From: Thermodesulfobacteriota bacterium
Lineage (GTDB): Bacteria > Desulfobacterota > Dissulfuribacteria > Dissulfuribacterales > UBA3076
NCBI GenBank assembly: GCA_003645605.1
Contig: QNAY01000113.1
Location: 1-5,437 of the forward strand
Direction: 5' to 3'
DNA length: 5,437 nucleotides
Shown: piece by piece, positions 1 to 5,418 of the stretch
Position numbering within the stretch: position 1 is the stretch's first letter
Layout of the letters: the number at the start of each line of letters is the position of its first letter
Notes under the pieces: generated by a model
The model's database searches: none
Told to the model about the DNA's origin: nothing
What the model saw: only the letters and a program-made list of their open reading frames with translations
Program-made: the position numbers and the translations under genes

Positions 1-259
1 CCAAAAATGGTTTTCCTTGACAAGAAGTCATATCATTATCACAGGTTGATTGATTGAAATAACGATAGCATATCCTGTTTTAAGCCATTTTATCAAGTAT
101 CAATTCATCTGCATGTATCTATAATTTTAACAAGGGACGAATTTGATTTCACCCAATCAGCATGAAGTGGGTGTACCCTACTGCAACTCTTGATCAATTT
201 GTTTGAAAGGACTTTTTTATTCTAAGGTGTTGAACTTAGCCGCCCACAGCGGGAGTTTT

Positions 260-301
260 CCGGCAGGATAAACAGGATTATCATTTATCCTGTTGACCCG
301 G
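260..301. repeat. ACAGGAT-type hairpin repeat
   Basis: AACAGGAT at 271-278 is perfectly complementary to ATCCTGTT at 287-294 across an 8-base loop. Self-complementary CCGG tetramers at 260-263 and 298-301 form an outer clamp. The same octamer words recur in this window at 72-79 and in the repeat before the pab gene (4080-4226), so this looks like a dispersed repeat family. No T run follows the stem on either strand, which argues against an intrinsic terminator. Confidence 0.6.
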
Positions 302-527
302 TCAAAAAAATGGAAAATTCTATACTATAAACATATGAACGTCGATTTTTGACAAATATCGTAATTCTGGTTTAGTTCATAATGAAGCTATAGCCTGCTG
401 TCAAAGTGGAGAAAAGGAGATTTTTCTTAAGTCAGCACATGAGTTATCAACAAGGGGCTATCTTATGAATTTTTTGTTACTTTTTTTGACAACTTGCGTA
501 ACATACGGAGAAGATAAGGTTTTTGTT

Positions 528-657
528 GTCTGTAAAAATTCGTATAATTCTCGTAAGTTCCTCTGTTGAACACGATTTTTCAACAGCTTTTTCAAACAAC
601 CGGAACTTACTAATTCTTCAATTTTCATCCAATTTTTAGAATCTTTTATTTACAGAC
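528..657. repeat. Nested imperfect inverted repeat, possibly a small non-autonomous element or leader structure
   Basis: Several perfect arms are nested in order: GTCTGTAAA (528-536) with TTTACAGAC (649-657), ATTCT (547-551) with AGAAT (638-642), GTAAGTTCC (553-561) with GGAACTTAC (602-610), and CTGTTGAA (563-570) with TTCAACAG (579-586). The central loop is CACGATTT. The right half is longer, so the structure carries asymmetric internal loops. It ends 57 bases before the ATG of the HD gene. It could be a miniature inverted-repeat element, a folded 5' leader, or chance pairing in AT-rich DNA. Four arms in nested order make chance less likely. No target-site duplication is evident. Confidence 0.5.
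543..548 (+). promoter_or_regulatory. Possible -10 element (TATAAT)
   Basis: A perfect TATAAT hexamer sits at 543-548, inside the left half of the nested inverted repeat. No good TTGACA-like -35 box lies 16-18 bases upstream; the sequence there is T-rich (around 519-526). If used, transcription would start near 555 and give a leader of about 160 bases that includes the CTGTTGAA/TTCAACAG hairpin. A competing -10-like TGTAAT at 681-686 would give a much shorter leader. Perfect hexamers arise by chance in DNA this AT-rich. Confidence 0.25.
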
Positions 658-714
658 TTTTTTTATGGATGAACTGTTCTTGTAATACCTTTCTTGTTTT
701 GGCATAGTGGTAAA

Positions 715-1296
715 ATGGAATTCCTTGACAGAGAAAAGTGCATGGCTCTCCTGCAAGAGCATCAAGTACCCGAGCACATAGTGTCCCACAGTCTCAGAGT
801 AGCTCAGGTGGGGATGTTTATTTCAGCTCATCTCAAAATGGCAGGTGAAGATCTTGATATCGGCTTGGTGGAGGCAGGTGGCCTTCTCCATGATATAACT
901 AAGATGGATTCTGTTCATACAAGGCAGAATCATGCCTTGTCAGCCTTCAAATTGCTTGAGTCTCTGGGGTATCATGCGGTGGCGGATATAGCACGTCAAC
1001 ACGTTCGTCTCGACCGGAGCATTAGACATGCTCCAATTATTACCGAGGCATTACTTGTGAATTATGCAGATAAGCGTGTGAAGCACACATCCATAGTCAC
1101 ATTATCAGAGAGGTTTGAGGACCTGTTAATACGTTATGGAACCACTCCGGAGCGCAAGGAAATGATCAGGAAGCTTCATGATGAAATAGAGGAAATTGAG
1201 TTCCTTATTTTCACAAAGCTAAATATCGGACCCGGCAGATTGAATGACCTGAATGTCCTTGACCCGGCAGCCAGAATAAATTTAGAAAGGATCTAA
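715..1296 (+). CDS. HD-domain metal-dependent phosphohydrolase
   Basis: This encodes a cytosolic 193-residue protein with one HD domain; the family hydrolyses phosphoester bonds, often in nucleotides, using a metal centre. Numbered from the ATG at 715, the metal-ligand pattern is visible: H25 in HSLRVA, H59-D60 in GGLLHDITK, extra histidines H73 and H96, and D119 in NYADKRV. The H, HD, H, H, D spacing resembles two-metal HD proteins such as YqeK, but the substrate cannot be read from the sequence. The C-terminal third (about 135-193) is charged and probably helical. The frame also opens at a TTG at 694, but neither start has a strong Shine-Dalgarno sequence; I prefer the ATG because the domain begins soon after it. 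The next gene starts 49 bases downstream on the same strand, so cotranscription is likely. Confidence 0.85.
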   Translation: MEFLDREKCMALLQEHQVPEHIVSHSLRVAQVGMFISAHLKMAGEDLDIGLVEAGGLLHDITKMDSVHTRQNHALSAFKLLESLGYHAVADIARQHVRLDRSIRHAPIITEALLVNYADKRVKHTSIVTLSERFEDLLIRYGTTPERKEMIRKLHDEIEEIEFLIFTKLNIGPGRLNDLNVLDPAARINLERI

Positions 1297-1345
1297 GGAT
1301 AGGGATTTTATTATTTATTTTATTATTAGTTAGAGAGGGGTAATC

Positions 1346-2047
1346 ATGTCTCATAAACTCAGTTTTTTTGGTCATTCAGCCTTTAGAATAGTGACGGAAC
1401 AGGATCTGAAGATATGGATTGATCCATGGCTGGACAATCCTCAAGCCGCAGGCAAGCCTGATTCACTGGATGCCGATCTTATTCTTATTACTCATGCCCA
1501 TGAAGATCACATGGGAAACTGCCTGAGCATGGCCAGATCATCTGCCACTGAAGTAGTGGCGATCCACGAAATACAGCAATATCTCCTTATCAAGGGACTT
1601 CCAAACGTAACAGGTATGAATATCGGAGGAACCTATGTCACAAAAGGAATTGCAATCACCATGGTACCCGCGCTTCACAGCTCTTCGTTCCAGGAGGGCG
1701 ATGAGATCCTCTATGGCGGAGAGGCTGCAGGTTTTGTGATTCGCCTTGAAAACGGACTCATTCTTTACCATGCAGGAGACACCGGGCTATTTGGGGATAT
1801 GGCCCTGATAGGAGGGATGTATCGGCCTGAGATTACCATGGTCCCCATAGGAAACCACTATACAATGGGACCCAGAGAAGCCGCATGTGCCTGCAAATTT
1901 ATCAGAGCACAGAAAGTCATTCCTATGCACTATGGCTCCTTCCCTGCTCTTACAGGCACTGTAGAGGAATTCAGCAAGGAACTTGCGTCCCAGCAAGTTG
2001 ATACTGAGTTAGTAGAGCTAAAACCGGGTGAGAGTATGTCTATGTAA
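1346..2047 (+). CDS. UPF0173-type metal-dependent hydrolase, metallo-beta-lactamase fold
   Basis: This 233-residue protein matches the usual length and motif order of the UPF0173 (YtkL-like) branch of the metallo-beta-lactamase superfamily. Visible motifs are FFGHSAF (8-14), IDPWLDNP (25-32), the metal-binding THAHEDH (49-55), GMNIGGTY (90-97), H111 in ALHSSSF, HAGDTGLFGDM (142-152) with the bridging D145, PIGNHYTMGP (167-176) and IPMHYGSFP (192-200) with the last metal ligand H195. No signal peptide is present, so it should be cytosolic. The family's physiological substrate is not established; hydrolysis at a two-zinc site is the expected chemistry. A clear ribosome-binding site, AGAGAGGGG, ends 5 bases before the ATG. 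It lies 49 bases after the HD gene and ends two bases before a repeat that fills the gap to the convergent pab gene. Confidence 0.93.
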   Translation: MSHKLSFFGHSAFRIVTEQDLKIWIDPWLDNPQAAGKPDSLDADLILITHAHEDHMGNCLSMARSSATEVVAIHEIQQYLLIKGLPNVTGMNIGGTYVTKGIAITMVPALHSSSFQEGDEILYGGEAAGFVIRLENGLILYHAGDTGLFGDMALIGGMYRPEITMVPIGNHYTMGPREAACACKFIRAQKVIPMHYGSFPALTGTVEEFSKELASQQVDTELVELKPGESMSM

Positions 2048-2048
2048 A

Positions 2049-2175
2049 GGTTCAAAGGTTCAGGGTTCAGAGGTTCGGGGTCATAAAAGATGAACATCTT
2101 TCAAATCAATTCCTTTATGGGTTCTTAGCGCTTATACCCCTGACCCCAAACCTCTGAACCTCTGAACTCTGAACC
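2049..2175. repeat. GGTTC-unit inverted repeat between convergent genes
   Basis: The left arm is made of four GGTTC units spaced 7-8 bases apart. Its core at 2064-2083 pairs with 2141-2160 over 20 bp with one mismatch. Pairing continues outward, with small bulges, to 2049-2053 against 2171-2175. The 57-base loop holds a second small hairpin, AAAGAT (2086-2091) with ATCTTT (2096-2101). The element fills nearly the whole space between the two stop codons. It could act as a bidirectional transcription barrier or mRNA 3' stabiliser for both genes, although neither strand shows the T run of a classical intrinsic terminator. Confidence 0.8.
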
Positions 2176-2176
2176 C

Positions 2177-4072
2177 TCACCTATAGCTTGCTCTCAGGAG
2201 TCCGCGTACTGAGTTTCCCAGATATATTGACCGGGCCTTATTCAGATCATCCGGATAGAGCACCTGCTCTCCGGCTTTGCCCTGTTCTACAAGATCCTGA
2301 CGAAAGATGCCATTTAAGAGTCCGCCGGATACAGGAGGGGTGATGAGTTTGCCATCAATATCCAAGAATATATTACTGATTGTCCCTTCAGTGAGCTCAC
2401 CGCGCTCGTTTGTAAACACACAGTCAAAAAAACCGAGGGTCTTGGCCCTCTGGTATTCTTCCGTATACAGGGGCCTGTGTGTGGTTTTGTGATATAAAAA
2501 GGGGTCTTGGGAGTCAACTGTCTTTAGCGACAGGTCAAAACAAACCTGCTTTTCCTGTGCTGATAGCACAGAGGCTGAAATATCTACAGAACCATCTCTT
2601 CCCAGCAACATTCGGACCCTATAGGTTTTTCTTTTTGAATGCAGGCCCTTTGCAAATTCAGTTAACTCCCTCCTCACCTTTTCCAGGTCCAGGTAAAAGG
2701 CAAAATAATGGGCAGAGCGTTCAAGTCTTTCAAGGTGCCTTTCAAGCAGGAAGTAACCCTTTACTTCCTGCTCTCCACTTCCGTAGTCCCACATCATGGT
2801 CTCTATAAGGGAAAAATCCTTCCTTGATCCACTTTTTTTAGTAGATGTCAGAAATTCGGCCTTAAGTCTACACTCATCGTATTCCTTTTCAGGATCTGAA
2901 TCTATTGTTATCCCGCTTCCTATCCCGAATTCTCCGGATTCTCCGTCCAGGACCACTGTCCTGATAGCCACATTCAGGACTGCTTTTCTCTGAGGGGAGA
3001 TGAACCCTATGGCGCCGGTGTATACACCCCTTGGAGAAGACTCGATCTCAGAGATAATCTCCATTGTCCGGATCTTTGGCGCCCCGGTCACAGACCCGCA
3101 TGGAAACAGGGCATTAAAGATCTTATGCCAGGAAGTATCCGGATGAATTTCCCCCTCTACTTTGGATATCATCTGAAAAAGGGTCTTGTAGCGCTCAACA
3201 GTAAAAATCTCCGGCACCCGGACCGTTCCGGGGATAGAAAGCCTCCCTATATCGTTCCGAAGCAGATCAACAATCATGATATTCTCTGCCCGGTTCTTGG
3301 GGTCGCTGGCCAAAAAACGTGCCAGCTCACAATCTTCGTCTGTTGTCCTTCCCCTCTTTAATGTACCCTTCATGGGTTTGGACCAGATCCTGTCGTCCTC
3401 CAGGCGGAAGAAAAGTTCAGGGGAAAGGGAAAGAAGCCATTTTTTCCTGTTGCGTATCACAGCCCCGTAAGAGACAGACTGCCTGGCCCTGAGTGCCAGA
3501 TAAAGATCAGATGGCAGACCGGTATATTTAAACCTTCCCCTTAGGGTATAGTTGACCTGATAGGTGTGACCACGGGCTATATAGTCTTTTACGCAGTCTA
3601 TGGCCTTAATGTATTGGTCCTTTGTTACCTCCAGTTCCAAAGGCCCTAAATTATCCTGGATATCCGGAATATTGTTTAAGGGACAAATAGGGGCATCGAA
3701 CCGATGAATCCATAATTTCGGGTTTTCGAATACACCGAGCCATACCAAGGGAACGTTGGGCCTGAGCGTATCCAGAAGGTGCCACAATTTGGGCTCAAGG
3801 GTATATCCCCACTCATAGGCCCACCATCCAGCCAGATAGTATCCCCTGTCAAGGGCCGTCTCCATGGATTTGTAAAGAGGCTCCAGATCATCAAGACCAT
3901 ATGCAGTGAGGATTTTTATTGGATTTAAAAAAAGGTATGAGGTATTTTCCTCTTTGGCAACCCTTGAAGTTTCAAGGAATACAAAGCAATCTGTGTTATT
4001 AAGCCCTTCTAAGATGCGTGCTGCATCCAGGGAATAGGGCCTTCCGGTGACATAGGGTGGATTATAATTCAT
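2177..4072 (-). CDS. pabB: Bifunctional aminodeoxychorismate synthase component I / aminodeoxychorismate lyase (PabB-PabC fusion)
   Basis: A 631-residue cytosolic enzyme fuses two steps of p-aminobenzoate synthesis for folate. The PabB part (about 1-410) joins ammonia to chorismate to give 4-amino-4-deoxychorismate; the PabC part (about 418-631) is a pyridoxal-phosphate lyase releasing pyruvate and p-aminobenzoate. In PabB I see SKPMKGTLKRG (231-241), where K235 is the lysine that separates aminodeoxychorismate synthase from anthranilate synthase (which has PIAGT), RAENIMIVDLLRND (261-274), CGSVTGAPK (325-333), GIGSGIT (383-389) and EKEYDE (395-400). In PabC, K529 in HKTTHR is the likely cofactor lysine, followed by GELTEGTISN (558-567) and GNSVRGL (619-625). 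The glutaminase partner PabA is not in the window. The ATG is the only reasonable start: the frame closes about 40 bases upstream. It has no Shine-Dalgarno sequence because a repeat occupies the leader. Confidence 0.95.
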   Translation of the reverse strand: MNYNPPYVTGRPYSLDAARILEGLNNTDCFVFLETSRVAKEENTSYLFLNPIKILTAYGLDDLEPLYKSMETALDRGYYLAGWWAYEWGYTLEPKLWHLLDTLRPNVPLVWLGVFENPKLWIHRFDAPICPLNNIPDIQDNLGPLELEVTKDQYIKAIDCVKDYIARGHTYQVNYTLRGRFKYTGLPSDLYLALRARQSVSYGAVIRNRKKWLLSLSPELFFRLEDDRIWSKPMKGTLKRGRTTDEDCELARFLASDPKNRAENIMIVDLLRNDIGRLSIPGTVRVPEIFTVERYKTLFQMISKVEGEIHPDTSWHKIFNALFPCGSVTGAPKIRTMEIISEIESSPRGVYTGAIGFISPQRKAVLNVAIRTVVLDGESGEFGIGSGITIDSDPEKEYDECRLKAEFLTSTKKSGSRKDFSLIETMMWDYGSGEQEVKGYFLLERHLERLERSAHYFAFYLDLEKVRRELTEFAKGLHSKRKTYRVRMLLGRDGSVDISASVLSAQEKQVCFDLSLKTVDSQDPFLYHKTTHRPLYTEEYQRAKTLGFFDCVFTNERGELTEGTISNIFLDIDGKLITPPVSGGLLNGIFRQDLVEQGKAGEQVLYPDDLNKARSIYLGNSVRGLLRASYR

Positions 4073-4079
4073 CTGTTTT

Positions 4080-4226
4080 TTTGACAGGATTAACAGAATA
4101 ATTTTTTCATCCTACTCATAGTAAACTGTAATGGGCTTTTGTGATTCTGTATCCAGACCTGATTTGTGCAGTTCTATGAGTAAGCATTTTTTATATACAT
4201 CATGTATATCCTGTTATCCTGTCAAA
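4080..4226. repeat. Nested inverted repeat with ACAGGAT-type ends before pabB
   Basis: The ends are imperfect inverted copies: TTTGACAGGATTAACAG (4080-4096) against the complement of a similar tract at 4208-4226 (ATCCTGTT followed directly by ATCCTGTCAAA). Inside, TACTCATAG (4113-4121) pairs perfectly with CTATGAGTA (4174-4182), and AACTG (4124-4128) with CAGTT (4169-4173). On the right flank, ATATACAT and ATGTATAT form a 17-bp palindrome around one base (4193-4209). The size (about 147 bp), related termini and lack of coding capacity resemble a miniature inverted-repeat element. I found no target-site duplication, and it may simply be a regulatory fold in the pabB leader. Confidence 0.65.
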
Positions 4227-4260
4227 TATTTTGCCCTTGGTGAATTATCGCAAATTAACT

Positions 4261-4380
4261 TCAAAAAAAGTCCCTGCTCAAAAACCACTCCCAGAGGGGA
4301 ACGAATCTTATATGGTCCAGTTCTTTATCGGTATCTCTAGTCACCAGAAACAGGTGGTCCGCTTTGAGGTCGGAATCCCT
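4261..4380 (-). pseudogene. Possible C-terminal remnant of a PIN-domain toxin
   Basis: A minus-strand frame, open for 39 codons after a TGA at 4381-4383 and ending with TGA at 4261-4263, reads KADHLFLVTRDTD followed by HIRFVPLWEWFL. The pattern 'AD..LVT.D.D' followed by a short hydrophobic stretch resembles the C-terminal end of PIN-domain ribonucleases (VapC-like), where the aspartates belong to the acidic metal site. There is no start codon, and several stops precede it in the same frame, so it cannot be a complete gene. It lies downstream of the PemK/MazF-type toxin on the same strand, which suits a decayed second TA toxin. The similarity is short, and it could be coincidence. Confidence 0.3.
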
Positions 4381-4456
4381 TCAGCCCTTTCAGCCCTAGG
4401 GATACATGCCAATTCTGGGCTGCCCAAGCTGTAACAATGAAACTATGGAGTACGAC

Positions 4457-4482
4457 AAAAGATAAAAGTCCGCCCGAAGGGC
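4457..4482 (-). terminator. Weak terminator-like hairpin after the toxin gene
   Basis: Reading the minus strand, GCCC-TTC-GGGC (4482-4472) forms a four-base-pair stem with a three-base loop. It is followed after GGAC by TTTTATCTTTT (down to 4457). It begins 16 bases beyond the toxin stop codon, the right place for the end of the TA operon. The stem is short, so termination would be weak. Confidence 0.35.
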
Positions 4483-4498
4483 ACCAAGTTAAATAGAA

Positions 4499-4867
4499 CT
4501 AAAGCCCCAATGTATGCCGTATTGCCTCATGAACTCGGGCCATTGGAAGTTTTCCTATTACACGGTCAATCTCAGAAAGAGCAATAGTAGCAATATTATC
4601 GGTCATTACGACAGAGTCGCTAAGTAAACCTGATTGTCGACCTTCTGGTGAAGAAAGAAGGACCGTGATACGACTCGGGTGATTGGATCGAAACAATCTA
4701 CTGGTGATCATGGTGACTATGAGTTGAGGTAACTTCGTTTCGAGCTCATCTGCCTGAATGACAAGAGCAGGCCGTGGCTTTGCGGTACGCAAGTTGGAGT
4801 GTGGAAACAGCACCAAGACGACATCGCCACGTCTATATGTAGGATTTTGTTGCATCATAGTCATCAT
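4499..4867 (-). CDS. PemK/MazF-family toxin (endoribonuclease) of a type II toxin-antitoxin module
   Basis: About 122 residues, close to the usual 110-120 of the family. These toxins are small cytosolic ribonucleases that cut mRNA and are held inactive by a cognate antitoxin. Numbered from the ATG at 4867, the family signature is clear: RRGDVVLVLFPHS (12-24), then KPRPALVIQ (30-38), T55-S56 in IVTMITS at the expected active-site strand, GLLSDSVVMTDNIATI (80-95) and IGKLP (104-108). The frame extends upstream to an ATG at 4954, but that part lies within the antitoxin gene and has no family resemblance. True starts are among four ATGs at 4867, 4864, 4858 and 4855; none has a strong Shine-Dalgarno sequence, so translational coupling to the antitoxin is likely. 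It overlaps the antitoxin gene by 23-35 bases. Confidence 0.9.
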   Translation of the reverse strand: MMTMMQQNPTYRRGDVVLVLFPHSNLRTAKPRPALVIQADELETKLPQLIVTMITSRLFRSNHPSRITVLLSSPEGRQSGLLSDSVVMTDNIATIALSEIDRVIGKLPMARVHEAIRHTLGL

Positions 4868-5084
4868 AAATGTCCATTTCGGGGCTATTCCAATCCTCTG
4901 CAAAGGTGGACAGTCTGCCACGCAAGTCTGCTGCCTGTGCTTCGTCAATGCCACGCTTCCTTAAATCAATAGGGCGCGATTTCAGGAATGTAACAATAAC
5001 GCGGGTATCGTTGTCTATGTTAGAAGGAACTTCTGCCAAATCTACCTTTCCATTGCGATATGTGCCCTCGATACTATTGAGCAT
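4833..5084 (-). CDS. Antitoxin partner of the PemK/MazF-type toxin
   Basis: An 83-residue protein encoded directly upstream of, and overlapping, the toxin gene, the usual antitoxin-first order. The N-terminal half (about 3-34) reads IEGTYRNGKVDLAEVP then RVIVTFL, a short beta-rich pattern like the AF2212/DUF104-type antitoxins; I cannot assign the family firmly. Residues 36-60 are charged and probably helical. The C-terminal FAEDW (61-65), PEM (68-70) and YDDYD (73-77) form an acidic, aromatic tail of the kind antitoxins use to wrap the toxin; that role is inferred. The start is secure: AGGAGG lies 7 bases before the ATG. By analogy with such modules, the antitoxin or its complex probably represses its own promoter. 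An inverted repeat just upstream (5108-5134) is a candidate operator. Confidence 0.82.
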   Translation of the reverse strand: MLNSIEGTYRNGKVDLAEVPSNIDNDTRVIVTFLKSRPIDLRKRGIDEAQAADLRGRLSTFAEDWNSPEMDIYDDYDATKSYI

Positions 5085-5091
5085 GAATTAA

Positions 5092-5097
5092 CCTCCT
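5092..5097 (-). promoter_or_regulatory. Strong ribosome-binding site of the antitoxin gene
   Basis: The minus strand reads AGGAGG here, 7 bases before the antitoxin ATG at 5084. It is the best Shine-Dalgarno sequence in the window and fixes the antitoxin start. The toxin has no comparable site, which fits the usual excess of antitoxin over toxin. Confidence 0.85.
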
Positions 5098-5107
5098 TTT
5101 ATCACGA

Positions 5108-5134
5108 GTTACCAAAATTCCAGGAAAACGTAAC
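5108..5134. promoter_or_regulatory. Candidate TA operator (nested quasi-palindrome)
   Basis: GTTAC (5108-5112) and GTAAC (5130-5134) are inverted copies. Almost exactly between them is TTCC-a-GGAA (5118-5126), whose centre is shifted by one base from the outer pair. The site lies 11 bases upstream of the antitoxin Shine-Dalgarno sequence, where an autoregulatory operator is expected. No clear -35/-10 pair could be fixed around it, so this is a positional inference. Confidence 0.35.
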
Positions 5135-5165
5135 GCAGAATTCGGCATCCTTCATTCACCAGTTT

Positions 5166-5186
5166 ACACTTTTCCCGAAAAAGTGT
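5166..5186. repeat. Perfect 8-bp hairpin ACACTTTT/AAAAGTGT
   Basis: ACACTTTT (5166-5173) pairs perfectly with AAAAGTGT (5179-5186) around the five-base loop CCCGA. No T run follows on either strand. It lies about 80 bases upstream of the antitoxin start and could belong to its promoter region or be an operator for an unseen gene. No function can be assigned. Confidence 0.5.
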
Positions 5187-5207
5187 GTATTATTGAATTG
5201 AATGTCG

Positions 5208-5270
5208 AAACTGGAAATTAGAAATTAGGTAATACACCTCTATATCTTTGTTTTTCCCAATTTCCAGTTT
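5208..5270. repeat. GGAAATTA-type inverted repeat
   Basis: AAACTGGAAATT (5208-5219) is perfectly complementary to AATTTCCAGTTT (5259-5270) across a 39-base spacer. The left arm is extended by a further GAAATTA unit (5221-5227), giving a short tandem character like the GGTTC repeat between the convergent genes. No coding frame is present. It separates the TA module from the gene beginning at the right edge. Confidence 0.7.
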
Positions 5271-5378
5271 TAAATTTCACTGCCAAAATACAAGACCAAC
5301 AAAGCGTAAACTACTTTTGACTTGTCGTGAAGCATGTCCAAAACTTTACTATAGACTTCGCCATCTTTCGATAGTACC

Positions 5379-5409
5379 CTATGCTCGGATATTAATAATT
5401 TGAGCATAG
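5379..5409 (+). promoter_or_regulatory. Inverted repeat overlapping the ribosome-binding site of the edge gene
   Basis: CTATGCTC (5379-5386) pairs perfectly with GAGCATAG (5402-5409) around a 15-base, AT-rich loop that includes TATTAATAAT. The right arm overlaps the start of the AGAGGGG ribosome-binding site at 5408-5414. It could be an operator around a -10 region or an mRNA hairpin next to the translation start. Which applies depends on where transcription begins, and that is not visible. Confidence 0.45.
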
Positions 5410-5418
5410 AGGGGAAAA

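Larger units (their letters stand above)
1..714. other. AT-rich non-coding region upstream of the HD gene
   Basis: No convincing gene is visible in these roughly 700 bases on either strand. The stretch is AT-rich, with many short T runs and stop codons in most frames. It contains an ACAGGAT-type hairpin (260-301), a 19-bp quasi-palindrome (343-361), a perfect TATAAT at 543-548 and a nested inverted repeat (528-657). Frame 1 is open from the window edge to a TGA at 55-57 and could be the last codons of an upstream gene, but 18 codons are too few to judge. A 76-codon frame free of stops (339-566, TGA at 567-569) has its only ATG at 465. It reads somewhat protein-like but matches nothing I recognise. 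Confidence 0.6.

Noticed and set aside
1..57. Open frame at the window edge ending in TGA, possibly the C-terminus of an upstream gene
   Set aside because: Only 18 codons are visible, the other two frames also stay open for part of this span, and no motif can be recognised.
240..258. Intrinsic terminator from CCGC/GCGG hairpin followed by AGTTTT
   Set aside because: The stem is four base pairs, the T run is only four bases, and there is no gene just upstream that needs it.
444..585. Cluster of DnaA-box-like words (TTATCAACA, TTTTCAACA) in AT-rich DNA, as in a replication origin
   Set aside because: None matches TTATCCACA exactly, some belong to the arms of the inverted repeat, and no origin-linked gene such as dnaA or dnaN is present in the window.
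528..657. Integron attC site, suggested by the inverted-repeat form and a GTTGAAC heptamer
   Set aside because: The required paired RYYYAAC and GTTRRRY boxes are not at the two ends, and no cassette array or integrase is visible.
2307..3470. Several plus-strand open frames inside the pab gene
   Set aside because: They are antisense shadows of a strongly supported enzyme gene, with low-complexity translations and no recognisable motifs.
4131..4434. Plus-strand open frames of 67-69 codons between the pab gene and the TA module
   Set aside because: They overlap each other in different frames, cross the inverted repeat, have no family resemblance, and their starts lack good ribosome-binding sites.
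4868..4954. Upstream extension of the toxin to an ATG at 4954
   Set aside because: The extra 29 residues do not resemble PemK/MazF proteins and are encoded within the well-supported antitoxin gene.
4870..5091. Plus-strand open frame antisense to the antitoxin
   Set aside because: It mirrors the antitoxin gene, which has a strong ribosome-binding site and an expected partner, and it has no such support of its own.
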